From positions 1 through 26,714 of the IMG/VR virus record IMGVR_UViG_3300031857_001155: a stretch of DNA of 26,714 nt, one strand, 5' to 3'. The position numbers and the translations under genes are program-made. Positions 13,086 through 21,444 of the stretch are shown here, piece by piece (positions within the stretch are counted from its first letter, which is position 1; each line of letters begins with the position of its first letter). A model generated the notes under the pieces. That model was given only the letters and a program-made list of their open reading frames with translations, was not told where the DNA came from and ran no database searches. This stretch comes from a virus.

Positions 13086-14067
13086 ACTTTACGTTTCTTG
13101 AAATAGCGCTTACGTAGTGAGCCATATGTGCTGGTACTTCTACAGTACGATCAACACCGTCTTCGGCTTCTTCAGTAACGACACCGGTTGATGTGACTTC
13201 CTTCTTCTCTGAGAAGTACTTGTCCTTGATGATGTGTAGCTTCTTGGCATATGTTTCAGCATCGCCGAATTCAAGGCCTTCTGCTAGAGTACGAAGCTTT
13301 TCAACCTGAGTGGCTGCTAGACCTTCGCTCACCTCGTCGAATGTAGCTTCCTTGGTAGCTTCATCGATTACCGACTGAAGTTCAAGTTGCTGATTGATCG
13401 ACTCATCAAGCTTGCCTTCGAGATCTTCGATCTGAGCCTGCAGTTCACCAAGAACGTCAAGCTTTTCGTCAGGCACATTAATGTAGTTTTCAGCAAACAG
13501 GTTACGTAGACCTTCCATGAAGTCTTCCGTTACCTGTGCGCGGATTGAAGACTCGATAGCAAGCTTGTTGTCTTCGATCCATTGCTCTACTACGTAGTCA
13601 AGGTATTGGTCGACCTTCTCGGTAACTTCTTCCTTGACAGCAACTACAGCTTCATCAAGCTTAGTTGCAAATTCTTCTTCGAGGCGAACTGCTTCGAGGT
13701 TCGCACGAGCTGCTACAGCGGCTTCAAAGATTGTTGATGCACGATCCTTGAACTCTTCCGAAAGGTCGTCGCCTTCAAACATCTCAGCAACGTCTTCCTT
13801 CATAGCACCGAGTGTCGCAGCTGGCATCTGACCAAGAGCTGGTCCACCACCTGGAGCTGTTGCCGAAGGAACACCGTCTGGGCTGTACTTCTTAATTGAG
13901 TCGTTGAAGAAATGTGATAGGTCTTCCTTACCCAGCTGAGCCATCAGCGAGGTCATGGTTGCTAGCATTTCAACACGAGTTGGATTAGGCTTCAGAGTTT
14001 CTGAAGCAGCCGATTCATCGAGATTGTCTTCATTCTCAACGATATCAGTTAGTTCCTTATCTGACAT
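13084..14067 (-). CDS. 22: Prohead scaffold protein gp22
   Basis: 327 residues, very acidic and mostly helical, with long predicted coiled coil (about 115-260, rich in Glu, Leu and Ala). It is the main prohead core scaffold around which gp23 assembles and which gp21 later digests. A Gly/Pro/Ala-rich linker (about 65-88) separates the N-terminal part. It is longer than T4 gp22 (269). It lies between genes 21 and 23 as in all T4-like phages, with its own late promoter and an AAGGAG ribosome site. Confidence 0.92.
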   Translation of the reverse strand: MSDKELTDIVENEDNLDESAASETLKPNPTRVEMLATMTSLMAQLGKEDLSHFFNDSIKKYSPDGVPSATAPGGGPALGQMPAATLGAMKEDVAEMFEGDDLSEEFKDRASTIFEAAVAARANLEAVRLEEEFATKLDEAVVAVKEEVTEKVDQYLDYVVEQWIEDNKLAIESSIRAQVTEDFMEGLRNLFAENYINVPDEKLDVLGELQAQIEDLEGKLDESINQQLELQSVIDEATKEATFDEVSEGLAATQVEKLRTLAEGLEFGDAETYAKKLHIIKDKYFSEKKEVTSTGVVTEEAEDGVDRTVEVPAHMAHYVSAISRNVK

Positions 14068-14092
14068 TTTACACTCCTTAGTGAATTTAACT

Positions 14093-14100
14093 TATTTATT
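14093..14100 (-). promoter_or_regulatory. Late promoter before gene 22
   Basis: AATAAATA on the minus strand, in the 37-nt gap between genes 21 and 22, about 26 nt before the gene 22 start. Confidence 0.72.
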
Positions 14101-14104
14101 TTAT

Positions 14105-14776
14105 TCAGGATTTCGAAATTTCGTTGAGAAAATTCTCAAAGATCTTAAATTTCTTGGCTTCCAGTTCTCTAGAAGATACCGCTTTTTCAATTGTAGCTAC
14201 TGTCTGTTCAACAACCTGTGTCTTCTTTGCGATTAGCAGATCATTTTCCCAGATCCATTCTACACCTTCCATGATACCATTAACAAAGGCATCCGGAGCA
14301 GAAGGATCTGCTACGATGTCGGCTGCAGTAGCTAGATAGAAATCGTCTTGTACTTCATTGATTCCTTCCTTGTTGAGTTTCAGAGAGCCCATACCACGAG
14401 AAGAAACACCAAGCTTTACACCTTCACCAACAAGGCCCTTGGCGATGTTACCGAATGGTGTATCCATTAGCTTAGCTTTACCAATGAAGTTATTACCTTC
14501 TTGGCGAAGATTGGTGATCAGGTGAGAAACTCGATCGAGATTAATCTGTGGACCTTCTGGGTGACCAAGTTCACCAAGAGCTCTACCCGACTTTACGTAT
14601 GATTCGTTGTAGCGTTCTACTTCCTTGGCAAGAGTCTCAACTGGATACATACGTCCGTTGCGGTTCTTGATGCCACCCTGAAGGAACACACCCTCGATGT
14701 ATACGTTCTTCTTACCGTCTTCGCGAGCTTCGGTAATTGTTCTTAGGTCTTCAAAGACTTCTGTAATGAGCTTCAT
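14105..14776 (-). CDS. 21: Prohead core protease gp21
   Basis: 223-residue serine protease that cleaves the scaffold and the gp23 N-terminus during capsid maturation. The catalytic His lies in GELGHPEG (His72, with a second candidate at His85) and the Ser in GVSSRG (123-128). The preceding FLQGGIKNRNGRMYP segment is typical of the family. Length is close to T4 gp21 (212). It begins 9 nt after the 132-residue gene, with AAGG upstream, and no late promoter is seen directly before it, so it is probably read from the gene 67 promoter. Confidence 0.95.
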   Translation of the reverse strand: MKLITEVFEDLRTITEAREDGKKNVYIEGVFLQGGIKNRNGRMYPVETLAKEVERYNESYVKSGRALGELGHPEGPQINLDRVSHLITNLRQEGNNFIGKAKLMDTPFGNIAKGLVGEGVKLGVSSRGMGSLKLNKEGINEVQDDFYLATAADIVADPSAPDAFVNGIMEGVEWIWENDLLIAKKTQVVEQTVATIEKAVSSRELEAKKFKIFENFLNEISKS

Positions 14777-14785
14777 CTTTTTACC

Positions 14786-15184
14786 TTACGTGTTATTATA
14801 TTCTGAGATAAAGGTACCGACCTTCTGGACTTCCATAAGAACATAACCATTTGCAGTTCCGACAAACTCTACGGTAAGATTTGCTGTCTGGCCCACGGTC
14901 AGAGCCATACCACAGCCGGCATAGTCCTTATAACCCGTCGAATCGTAGATAGCAACTGGAGTTGTACCGCGCTTGAGTACTGCATAACCGTTTGGATCAA
15001 TACCCCAGTATACCTGAGCAATGTAAGCTCCTGAAAGAACTTCATTGTCTACAGCAAGACATGTAGAAGTCGCATCTACGTTTGTGGTTGTGCTATTGCC
15101 TGATACCTTAATGGTAGTGTTAGCAACCGAAACGTGAATAGTGGCAGAAGTATTCTTCTTATTTGAAATAATTGATACGGCCAT
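14786..15184 (-). CDS. Small beta-rich protein in the head cluster, possible capsid decoration
   Basis: 132 residues with alternating hydrophobic and Ser/Thr residues, predicted all-beta, with no signal peptide, membrane segment or coiled coil. Segments such as SGAYIAQVYWGIDPNGYAV (about 51-69) suggest a compact beta-sandwich. It sits between the repeat-rich core protein and gp21; its start overlaps the upstream stop as TAATG with an AGAGGTG ribosome site. I do not recognise a family. The place in the head-assembly operon suggests a virion protein such as a decoration or head-stabilising protein. T4 has no gene here, so it is an accessory of this lineage. Confidence 0.75.
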   Translation of the reverse strand: MAVSIISNKKNTSATIHVSVANTTIKVSGNSTTTNVDATSTCLAVDNEVLSGAYIAQVYWGIDPNGYAVLKRGTTPVAIYDSTGYKDYAGCGMALTVGQTANLTVEFVGTANGYVLMEVQKVGTFISEYNNT

Positions 15185-16452
15185 TATTCACCTCTATGAC
15201 TAATTGCGAAGTCGAGCATGTGTTCAATACCTTCTTCGGTTTCACAAGCTTCTAGGAACTTCTTTTGGTTGTCTTCATTTAATTTATCAAAAACAGAAAG
15301 CATGGTACGACGATGTGTTTCTGTTAGATCGCCAAGAAGATCAGCTAGCTTTTCTTCCTTACGAAGTGGCTTGCCACCGCGTTCTGCAGTGAGCTTAGCA
15401 GCAATTGCCATTACACGGCGCTTGTCCTGTGACTTACCCTTGAACTGCGGAGCATCAGACTTTTGGAAGTCCTTAATAACATCGCCCATGGAAGCCTTGT
15501 CCATGTTTAGCTTTTCTTCAAGCTCAGCTTCTTCCTTGGCCATAACCTTAGCTTTTTCGATACCGGCCATTCTACCGCCGTATGACTTACGACCAGCCAG
15601 TTCGCGGCCTTGAGTACGCTGTTTACCGCCATGATCAGCAATAGACTTTGCTTTCATTCTATAACTACGAAGTGTATCATTCGAAAGCTCATCTAGTTCT
15701 TCAGCTTCTTCCTTAACATTAACTTTTGCTTTGCCTGCAAGCTTTCTTGTAGCTTGTGAAATACCTACCTGGCGTGTTAAGCTCTTAAGAATCTTACCCG
15801 AATCGTACTTACCTTCACCACCTTCTTTCTTACCGGCACGGTAAGCTTGGTTATGAACGTCTTGAGCAGATTTTTCAATGTACGAATGAAGAGTGTTCTT
15901 TGACAGTTCTTCTAGATCTTCAACTTCTTCAGTCTTCAGGCTTTCACCACGCTTGACAAGTTGCTTACCCGACATCTGAGCACCAGCAGCTCTCTTACGG
16001 AGAGTCTTGGTGTCCTTCTGATCCTTCGACCAGTCTCCACCACCCATCTTCATCTTATCGACGATTGCATTACCTTGAGCACGAGCTTTCTTACGATAAC
16101 CTTGAAGGGTGGCTGTTGAAAGCTCTTCTAGTTCTTCTACTTCCTCGGCAACCTTTTTCTTCTTGCGAAGAAGCTTGAAGTCATGAGCATCGACCTTGCC
16201 ATTCTTGTTGGCATCGATCTTGTGCTGGTTGCCCTTGAGTTCTTCGTATACCTTCTCGTCTTCGCCAGGATTATAACCGTGACGGTCCTTACGACGGTCG
16301 ATCGGTTTCACCTTCGAACCCTTGAATACTTCATCGTCGTTGCCATTGCGATCTGCATGCTTGGCAACAACGTGCTTATCCACGAACTTCTGCTCGTCAG
16401 GATTCTTAACTTTTAGGTAACCTTCTAGGAATTGATTAAGCGTCTTCGCCAT
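15184..16452 (-). CDS. Repeat-rich prohead core/internal head protein with EF-hand-like loop
   Basis: 422 residues, highly charged (Lys and Glu), no membrane segment. Three helical repeats are visible at about 103-126, 175-198 and 248-272, each built as acidic ...EELS..TL.SY..KA.... The loop DANKNGKVDAHD (80-91) fits the 12-residue EF-hand calcium pattern. It overlaps gene 67 by 17 nt and precedes the 132-residue gene and gp21. It stands where T4 has gene 68, so a prohead core role, with cleavage by gp21 leaving internal basic peptides, is the best guess. Similar ELS..TL.SY repeats occur in other T4-like phage proteins as I recall. Confidence 0.85.
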   Translation of the reverse strand: MAKTLNQFLEGYLKVKNPDEQKFVDKHVVAKHADRNGNDDEVFKGSKVKPIDRRKDRHGYNPGEDEKVYEELKGNQHKIDANKNGKVDAHDFKLLRKKKKVAEEVEELEELSTATLQGYRKKARAQGNAIVDKMKMGGGDWSKDQKDTKTLRKRAAGAQMSGKQLVKRGESLKTEEVEDLEELSKNTLHSYIEKSAQDVHNQAYRAGKKEGGEGKYDSGKILKSLTRQVGISQATRKLAGKAKVNVKEEAEELDELSNDTLRSYRMKAKSIADHGGKQRTQGRELAGRKSYGGRMAGIEKAKVMAKEEAELEEKLNMDKASMGDVIKDFQKSDAPQFKGKSQDKRRVMAIAAKLTAERGGKPLRKEEKLADLLGDLTETHRRTMLSVFDKLNEDNQKKFLEACETEEGIEHMLDFAISHRGE

Positions 16453-16774
16453 CGTCTTCGAATCCTTCTAAATCTTCGTCGTCTAAATCGAAATCTTCGT
16501 CGTCTAGGTCGATGTCATCAAGATCGTCGTCGCTAAGATCCAGATCGTCGTTATCATCGAGATCTAGATCATCATCGTCGTCAAGATCGAAATCGTCATC
16601 GTCATCGTCTTCGACTGCGTCTTCTTCTGCACCAAACATACTTTGTGCTACAGTGATCTTCATATCATCGATAGCAGCAGTTGCCTTTTGACCCATGATT
16701 TCATCGAATGCAGAAGCGAACTTAGTTGGCTGCTGATTCATAGAAAAGTTGATAAGATCATCAATATCGGCCAT
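16436..16774 (-). CDS. 67: Prohead core protein gp67
   Basis: 112 residues from ATG at 16774, which has a strong GGAGG site; an ATG four codons earlier lacks one. The N-terminal half (MADIDDLINFSMNQQ, then the helix ending ITVAQSMFG at 40-48) matches prohead core gp67 of T4-like phages. Residues 49-112 are almost entirely Asp, Leu, Glu and Phe. In T4, gp67 is cleaved to acidic internal peptides that stay with the packaged DNA; this version is longer than T4 gp67 (80). It has its own late promoter and sits between the portal gene and the other core gene. Confidence 0.88.
   Translation of the reverse strand: MADIDDLINFSMNQQPTKFASAFDEIMGQKATAAIDDMKITVAQSMFGAEEDAVEDDDDDDFDLDDDDDLDLDDNDDLDLSDDDLDDIDLDDEDFDLDDEDLEGFEDDGEDA
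16487..16612 (-). repeat. GAT/GAC-type codon repeat in gene 67
   Basis: The DNA coding for the acidic tail is an imperfect run of GAT, GAC and GAC-CTG type units. Such runs can expand or contract by slippage, which may explain the long tail. Confidence 0.7.
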
Positions 16775-16795
16775 AGTTTCCTCCAAAATTTTTAT

Positions 16796-16803
16796 TATTT
16801 ATA
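16796..16803 (-). promoter_or_regulatory. Late promoter before gene 67
   Basis: TATAAATA on the minus strand, an exact T4 late consensus in the short gap between genes 20 and 67, about 22 nt before the start. Confidence 0.85.
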
Positions 16804-16804
16804 A

Positions 16805-18448
16805 TCACGCTGGTTTCTTCACCAGGTCTGGAACCTTCGGTAGAGACGGAACCTTAGTTGCTTGTCCTGTCTCTGGGCCAAGTGCTCCACTTGTATCCTC
16901 TGGTCCTGGTGCGTCTACTGGCTGGCCATCAGGTCCCATTTCAGCCGGCGGATTGTATTGCTCATTATCCTGTTCTTCAACGATCTGCTCGTCGATTTCC
17001 TTCATGTCTTCTTCAGTTTGATACAGAACATTACGACGTACCCATTCGTGTGAATAGTACTTGCCTGTATAGTCATCAATATCACGAAGCATTGAGATAC
17101 GATCGCGAAGAATTTCAGTGTTTCTTAATTCAGCAAAGTGGTTGTCTTCAGAATATTCATACTTGAAGTTTGTTCTAAACTCTTGCCAATCTTCGCTGGT
17201 GATAACTCCCTTCAGGATCAATTGCTTCTCAAGGATGCGATTGAAGAGCTCTGAGAACTTACCACGAAGACGAGTCACGAACTTGGCGAACTTCACCTCG
17301 TCTCTTGAGATCTCGGTAGCACGACCAAAGTTGTACTGTGCTTCTGGATCAAGACGAGTAATAGGAACGTTCAGTGACTTGTAAAGCTTGCGTTGGAAGT
17401 AGATGATATCATCGATCTGACCAAGGTTTTGTCCACCAGGCAGTGTAGTGATCTCTGTACCCTTACCACCTTCACGACGTGGCAACCAGAAATCTTCAAG
17501 CATTGTCATGTGCTTACGGTCGTCACGAATCTCACCGGTCTGCGCATCGTAAACTACACGGTTCTTAAAGCGAGTCATGATATCACGAAGATACTGCTCG
17601 GCCTTCATCTTTGGTAGGTTACCAACGTCGATGTAGAAGATACGACGTTCTGGCGCACGAGAGATACGATAGATCACCAGTGAGTCTTCCATCGACTTCA
17701 ACTGGTTCAGAGGCTTGATCGCCTTCTGTAGATATCCGATAACCATATCACCACCGACGTTGACAAGTCCTGATGATACGTTAACAACCGAGTCAACGGC
17801 GATTCGAATACCCTGAGAAGCAGGATCGTTATAGGTAGATCCCTGCGTAGGTGCCTTGGCGAATCCCTTATCGTTATAGATGTAGAACTCTTCGGCGGTC
17901 TTGTTGATAATTACGTTTGTATTCTTATTTGCTTTGACTCGTCTTTGAGTCTTGATCTTACGAATCTTACGTGGATCGATATATCTAAGTTCTTTGATAC
18001 CTTCACGCGGAGCTTTCTCGTCGATGATGGCATGATAATAGAGTCTACCATCGACATACCACTTACGAAAGATCTCGTATGCGTGCTGGTTAAATTCAAG
18101 AAGCTCAACGACATTGTCGAACTCTTCCAGAATCATCTTCTTGATGTTCTCTGGCTGTTCTAGATCGTCAAGGTTAAGTGATACTATCTCTTTCTTCGGA
18201 TCCATAACAATAGCTTCATTGACAATATCGTCAACAGCCATTTCAACATCCGGATGCATAGAGATCTCACGATACTTGCTAACAAGTTCTGCTTCATTTC
18301 GTACCGCGCCTTCAAGATCTACGTATTGGCCGTAAGCACCACCTTCAGAAACGACAAGTGCCCCATCCTCTTCGAGCTTTGGCGCGAAGGAAGGGAGTTC
18401 TTCTTGCGGTTTCTTTCGAATAATTTCAAAACCAAATAATTCGGCCAT
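16805..18448 (-). CDS. 20: Portal vertex protein gp20
   Basis: 547-residue portal protein forming the dodecameric ring through which DNA is packaged and to which the neck binds. Family features are the N-terminal MAELFGFEIIRKK, the stretch HPDVEMAVDDIVNEAIV (about 65-81), RYIDPRKIRKIK, and the long helix region around SEDWQEFRTNF. Length is close to T4 gp20 (524). The last 65 residues are a Pro/Gly-rich low-complexity tail. It follows the gene 19 terminator by 15 nt with no visible late promoter between, so it may depend on read-through. Confidence 0.97.
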   Translation of the reverse strand: MAELFGFEIIRKKPQEELPSFAPKLEEDGALVVSEGGAYGQYVDLEGAVRNEAELVSKYREISMHPDVEMAVDDIVNEAIVMDPKKEIVSLNLDDLEQPENIKKMILEEFDNVVELLEFNQHAYEIFRKWYVDGRLYYHAIIDEKAPREGIKELRYIDPRKIRKIKTQRRVKANKNTNVIINKTAEEFYIYNDKGFAKAPTQGSTYNDPASQGIRIAVDSVVNVSSGLVNVGGDMVIGYLQKAIKPLNQLKSMEDSLVIYRISRAPERRIFYIDVGNLPKMKAEQYLRDIMTRFKNRVVYDAQTGEIRDDRKHMTMLEDFWLPRREGGKGTEITTLPGGQNLGQIDDIIYFQRKLYKSLNVPITRLDPEAQYNFGRATEISRDEVKFAKFVTRLRGKFSELFNRILEKQLILKGVITSEDWQEFRTNFKYEYSEDNHFAELRNTEILRDRISMLRDIDDYTGKYYSHEWVRRNVLYQTEEDMKEIDEQIVEEQDNEQYNPPAEMGPDGQPVDAPGPEDTSGALGPETGQATKVPSLPKVPDLVKKPA

Positions 18449-18463
18449 TTGGACTCCTGTTCA

Positions 18464-18497
18464 CAAAAAAAGTAAGGGGAATGGTTACCCCTTACTT
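18464..18497 (-). terminator. Intrinsic terminator after gene 19
   Basis: On the minus strand AAGTAAGGGG, an 8-base loop, CCCCTTACTT, then T-run. Ten paired bases, 1 nt after the gene 19 stop. Gene 20 begins 15 nt beyond it. Confidence 0.95.
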
Positions 18498-18498
18498 A

Positions 18499-19035
18499 TT
18501 ATCTTCCACCAGCATCGCTGGTAGTACCACCACTTACAGTCCAGTAATCGTATGAGAATGTAACCTGGAATGATTCGATCTGATCGGTTGTTGCCCAGTC
18601 GAGCTCGATCGGCGAGATCACGCTTGGGAAGATACCATCAAATCGGTATTCACGAATCGCCGTACCGTCTTTACCGTACTGAACTACAGTAGCGTTTGAC
18701 TTGTAACGATTGATTTCACGAACGTTACGCTCAAGACGATTGATTCGGTTCGACCACTCTTCCATGGCGTTACGAATCAGGAAGTCTTCATCGTTGATAA
18801 CTGTTACTGTCCAGTCACCGAATGTTCTATCTCCGGCCAACTTCATTTGTCGGCCGAAGTAGAATACTGGAATGACACCGAGTGCAGCTTCTGGAATCTG
18901 AGCAGCCTGGACCATGAAAGGCGTCTTCAGATCACCAGCAGAATTTGCAGGGTTGTTGATACGCACCTGGAAAAGATTCTGACGTGCACCGCCGTAGACC
19001 AGTTGGCTTCTCATTTCATTGATATTAAAAGCCAT
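18499..19035 (-). CDS. 19: Tail tube protein gp19
   Basis: 178-residue tail tube subunit, present in many copies inside the sheath. The N-terminal MAFNINEMRSQLVYGGARQN is followed by the tube-fold strands FQVRINNP and FMVQAAQIPEA, and the FGDWTVTVINDEDF segment (about 74-87) typical of the family. Length is close to T4 gp19 (163). It has its own late promoter, an AGGAGG ribosome site and a strong terminator, so it forms a one-gene high-expression unit within the operon. Confidence 0.95.
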   Translation of the reverse strand: MAFNINEMRSQLVYGGARQNLFQVRINNPANSAGDLKTPFMVQAAQIPEAALGVIPVFYFGRQMKLAGDRTFGDWTVTVINDEDFLIRNAMEEWSNRINRLERNVREINRYKSNATVVQYGKDGTAIREYRFDGIFPSVISPIELDWATTDQIESFQVTFSYDYWTVSGGTTSDAGGR

Positions 19036-19059
19036 TTCTTATTTCCTCCTAGTTTCTTT

Positions 19060-19067
19060 TATTTATT
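19060..19067 (-). promoter_or_regulatory. Late promoter before gene 19
   Basis: AATAAATA on the minus strand, overlapping the gene 18 stop, about 25 nt before the gene 19 start. Confidence 0.75.
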
Positions 19068-21393
19068 AGAACTGGCCGACAACTTCGTTGAACTCTACAC
19101 CGGATCTTACGGCGACGAAGTTCAGCTGGATGAAGTTGATGCTCTTTGCTGGCTTGATGTAGATGTCACCAACAAAGCGGTTTGTATCCACAACCTCTGG
19201 AGTATTGTTTGTCTCGTCACAAACAACACGGAAGTCGGTGATACCACGGCGGCCTTGAACGTCACGGAGGAATGGTTCCACCAGATTGAGGAACTGAGCT
19301 CTTGTGAACTCATCGTTGAATTCGAAGAGCATCTGGTTAGCAGCTGTTGCAATTGTCTTTTCTAGAACAATGAACAGGCGGCGAACGTTAATGCGATCGA
19401 AAGCGCTTGGACGACCAAGAGCAGTCTTATCGCCGAACAGAACGGTTCCTTGACCTGGCTGTGTGATTACTGGGTTAACGTCGTTCTTGTACAGAAGATC
19501 ACGGTCTGTCTTGCTTGGGCTATAAGCAAGCTTGACAAGGTTCTTGATCTGGCCACGATTGAAGCCAGCTGGCGAGAACCAAGGATCACGTAGATCGTCT
19601 GAACGAGCTGTTAGACCTGCAATATCACCATTCAACGGAACATAGCGATATACGTCGTTATACTTGTCGTACTGGTACTTGTAGCCAGAATCGATGAATG
19701 CATACGAGCTGTTACGTACACTCTGACGGAATGTTACGATGTTTGAAGCTTGTGATCCTTCAACCGCAGAACCAACAACATCTTCCTTCTGTGGCGATAC
19801 AAATACCACGCAGTCCTTACGAACTTCAGCGATATTGTCAATCAGATAGTTAGCTAGCTGAGCACCGTTCGATGCGCCAACAGCCTTACCTGCCATCAGA
19901 AGCGATACGTCAACCGATGAGGCATCAGCAAAGATGTCGTAAGCAGAAGCGAGAGCAGCAACCGTAGCCGTGTTCTCGTTCACACCATCACGTCCACCGA
20001 TGAATGACTTCGAGTATGGAAGTGAGGTTGTTGAGTTAGCAAGACTTGCTGCAGCAGTTGTAACTGCTTCTGGACGATCATTTGTAGCCCACACGTAACG
20101 CGAGTTATCGTTGATGAGTGTCTTGTAGAAGGCGGTTGTACCGTCTTCACCGATAGCATCCGAAGCACGTGATAGATTCTCGTAAACTTCAAGAACGGTA
20201 CCTGGTGTGCCAGTGTGCATGCCGTCCTCGTCTACAACTACAACACTTACTTGATCAACTGCTGTTAGACCGCGGTCTGATAGGTAACGCGAAGTACCTG
20301 GAGCGGTTGGAACAGTATTGAAGAACTCCCACTTACGTGAGATTGTATTTGCTGTAAAGTTCGAAGCACGATTCCAAGTATCTTCAAATGTGATATTGAA
20401 GAATGCCTGGGTTACCGCGTCTTCCGAAGTAACTGCTGGAAGCGATTTGATCTTCAGAGTCTGTGTACCAACAGTGCTGTTACCTAGTTCGATGTAGTCA
20501 CCGACCGAGAGAGACTGAAGGATTGTGTTTGCAGCAGTCTTTGTTTCAGCGTATGTAAGGGTCGAAGCACCCGAATCCCATGTAAGGAAGACGTTAGCTG
20601 TTGTCGAGTTTACGTTGATCGTGATACCGGCTGCAGACAGCTGATCAAGACGGTACGTAGCAGCTGTTCCACCAACGCTTGTATTGCTGAATGGGTTGAT
20701 TGTGCGGCTGTATTGTGCTGCAGAATCACACATTGAAACGCGAAGCGAGTTACCTAGATCACCTGGATAACGAGCTACGAACTGTGTGCTTGCAAAGGTA
20801 GCATTTGCAGGACCCTTGTCTTCGAAGTCATCGGCGTTCTTGACGATGTTGTCTGCAAGCTCAACAATACCGCTGTTAGCAACCGCATTCAGTGCAAGGG
20901 TATTTGCATAGAAGTTTAGCTGAGCATCTGTAGAAGATGTGGCATTTGCAGTTAGAACGACAGCAAGAGCGGTTGAGTTAGCTGTAACAGTCGAAACGAA
21001 TGTTCCTTCTGGAATACCAGCACCAAATACTGCATGTCCGGCCTGTACACCGTGGTTGTTACCGGTGAGGATAACCGTCGAGTTGCTGTTCAGGTTTGCT
21101 GAAGCAGCAGAAACAGTGTTCGAAAAACCAGTTGTAACAGCTGCACGACTTACATACAGAGCATTGCCGTATGCAAGGAAGTTAGCCGCAGTAAAGAATG
21201 TTTCGAAGTTGTCTGATGTTGGCTTGCCATAACGTGCGGCAAGAGTATTTTCTGAATCTACTAGAATGAACTTTCCGACTGGACCCCAACGGAACACACC
21301 ACCGAAAGCACCGACAGTGGTAGCCAGCGATGGGATGCTAGTTGTTAGATCGATCTCAGATACATTAATTCCAGGGCTGACTTGAAACGCCAT
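19066..21393 (-). CDS. 18: Tail sheath protein gp18
   Basis: 775-residue contractile sheath subunit. The N-terminus PGINVSEIDLTTSIPSLATT and the FGGVFRWGPVGKF segment are the family hallmark; the C-terminal domain around GRRGITDFRVVCDETNN and SINFIQLNFVAVRSGVEFNE is the conserved inner, tube-facing part. It is about 115 residues longer than T4 gp18 (659). Extra length lies in Ser/Thr/Asn-rich outer domains (about 90-350), including GIPEGTFVSTVTANSTALAV, a small beta motif also met in other virion proteins. It has its own late promoter and ribosome site. Confidence 0.97.
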   Translation of the reverse strand: MAFQVSPGINVSEIDLTTSIPSLATTVGAFGGVFRWGPVGKFILVDSENTLAARYGKPTSDNFETFFTAANFLAYGNALYVSRAAVTTGFSNTVSAASANLNSNSTVILTGNNHGVQAGHAVFGAGIPEGTFVSTVTANSTALAVVLTANATSSTDAQLNFYANTLALNAVANSGIVELADNIVKNADDFEDKGPANATFASTQFVARYPGDLGNSLRVSMCDSAAQYSRTINPFSNTSVGGTAATYRLDQLSAAGITINVNSTTANVFLTWDSGASTLTYAETKTAANTILQSLSVGDYIELGNSTVGTQTLKIKSLPAVTSEDAVTQAFFNITFEDTWNRASNFTANTISRKWEFFNTVPTAPGTSRYLSDRGLTAVDQVSVVVVDEDGMHTGTPGTVLEVYENLSRASDAIGEDGTTAFYKTLINDNSRYVWATNDRPEAVTTAAASLANSTTSLPYSKSFIGGRDGVNENTATVAALASAYDIFADASSVDVSLLMAGKAVGASNGAQLANYLIDNIAEVRKDCVVFVSPQKEDVVGSAVEGSQASNIVTFRQSVRNSSYAFIDSGYKYQYDKYNDVYRYVPLNGDIAGLTARSDDLRDPWFSPAGFNRGQIKNLVKLAYSPSKTDRDLLYKNDVNPVITQPGQGTVLFGDKTALGRPSAFDRINVRRLFIVLEKTIATAANQMLFEFNDEFTRAQFLNLVEPFLRDVQGRRGITDFRVVCDETNNTPEVVDTNRFVGDIYIKPAKSINFIQLNFVAVRSGVEFNEVVGQF

Positions 21394-21436
21394 TGTTATC
21401 TCCCTTAGTCGAAGGTGTTATATACTAGTTTTGCTT

Positions 21437-21444
21437 TATTTATA
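21437..21444 (-). promoter_or_regulatory. Late promoter before gene 18
   Basis: TATAAATA on the minus strand, an exact T4 late consensus overlapping the gene 17 stop, about 44 nt before the gene 18 start. Confidence 0.85.
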
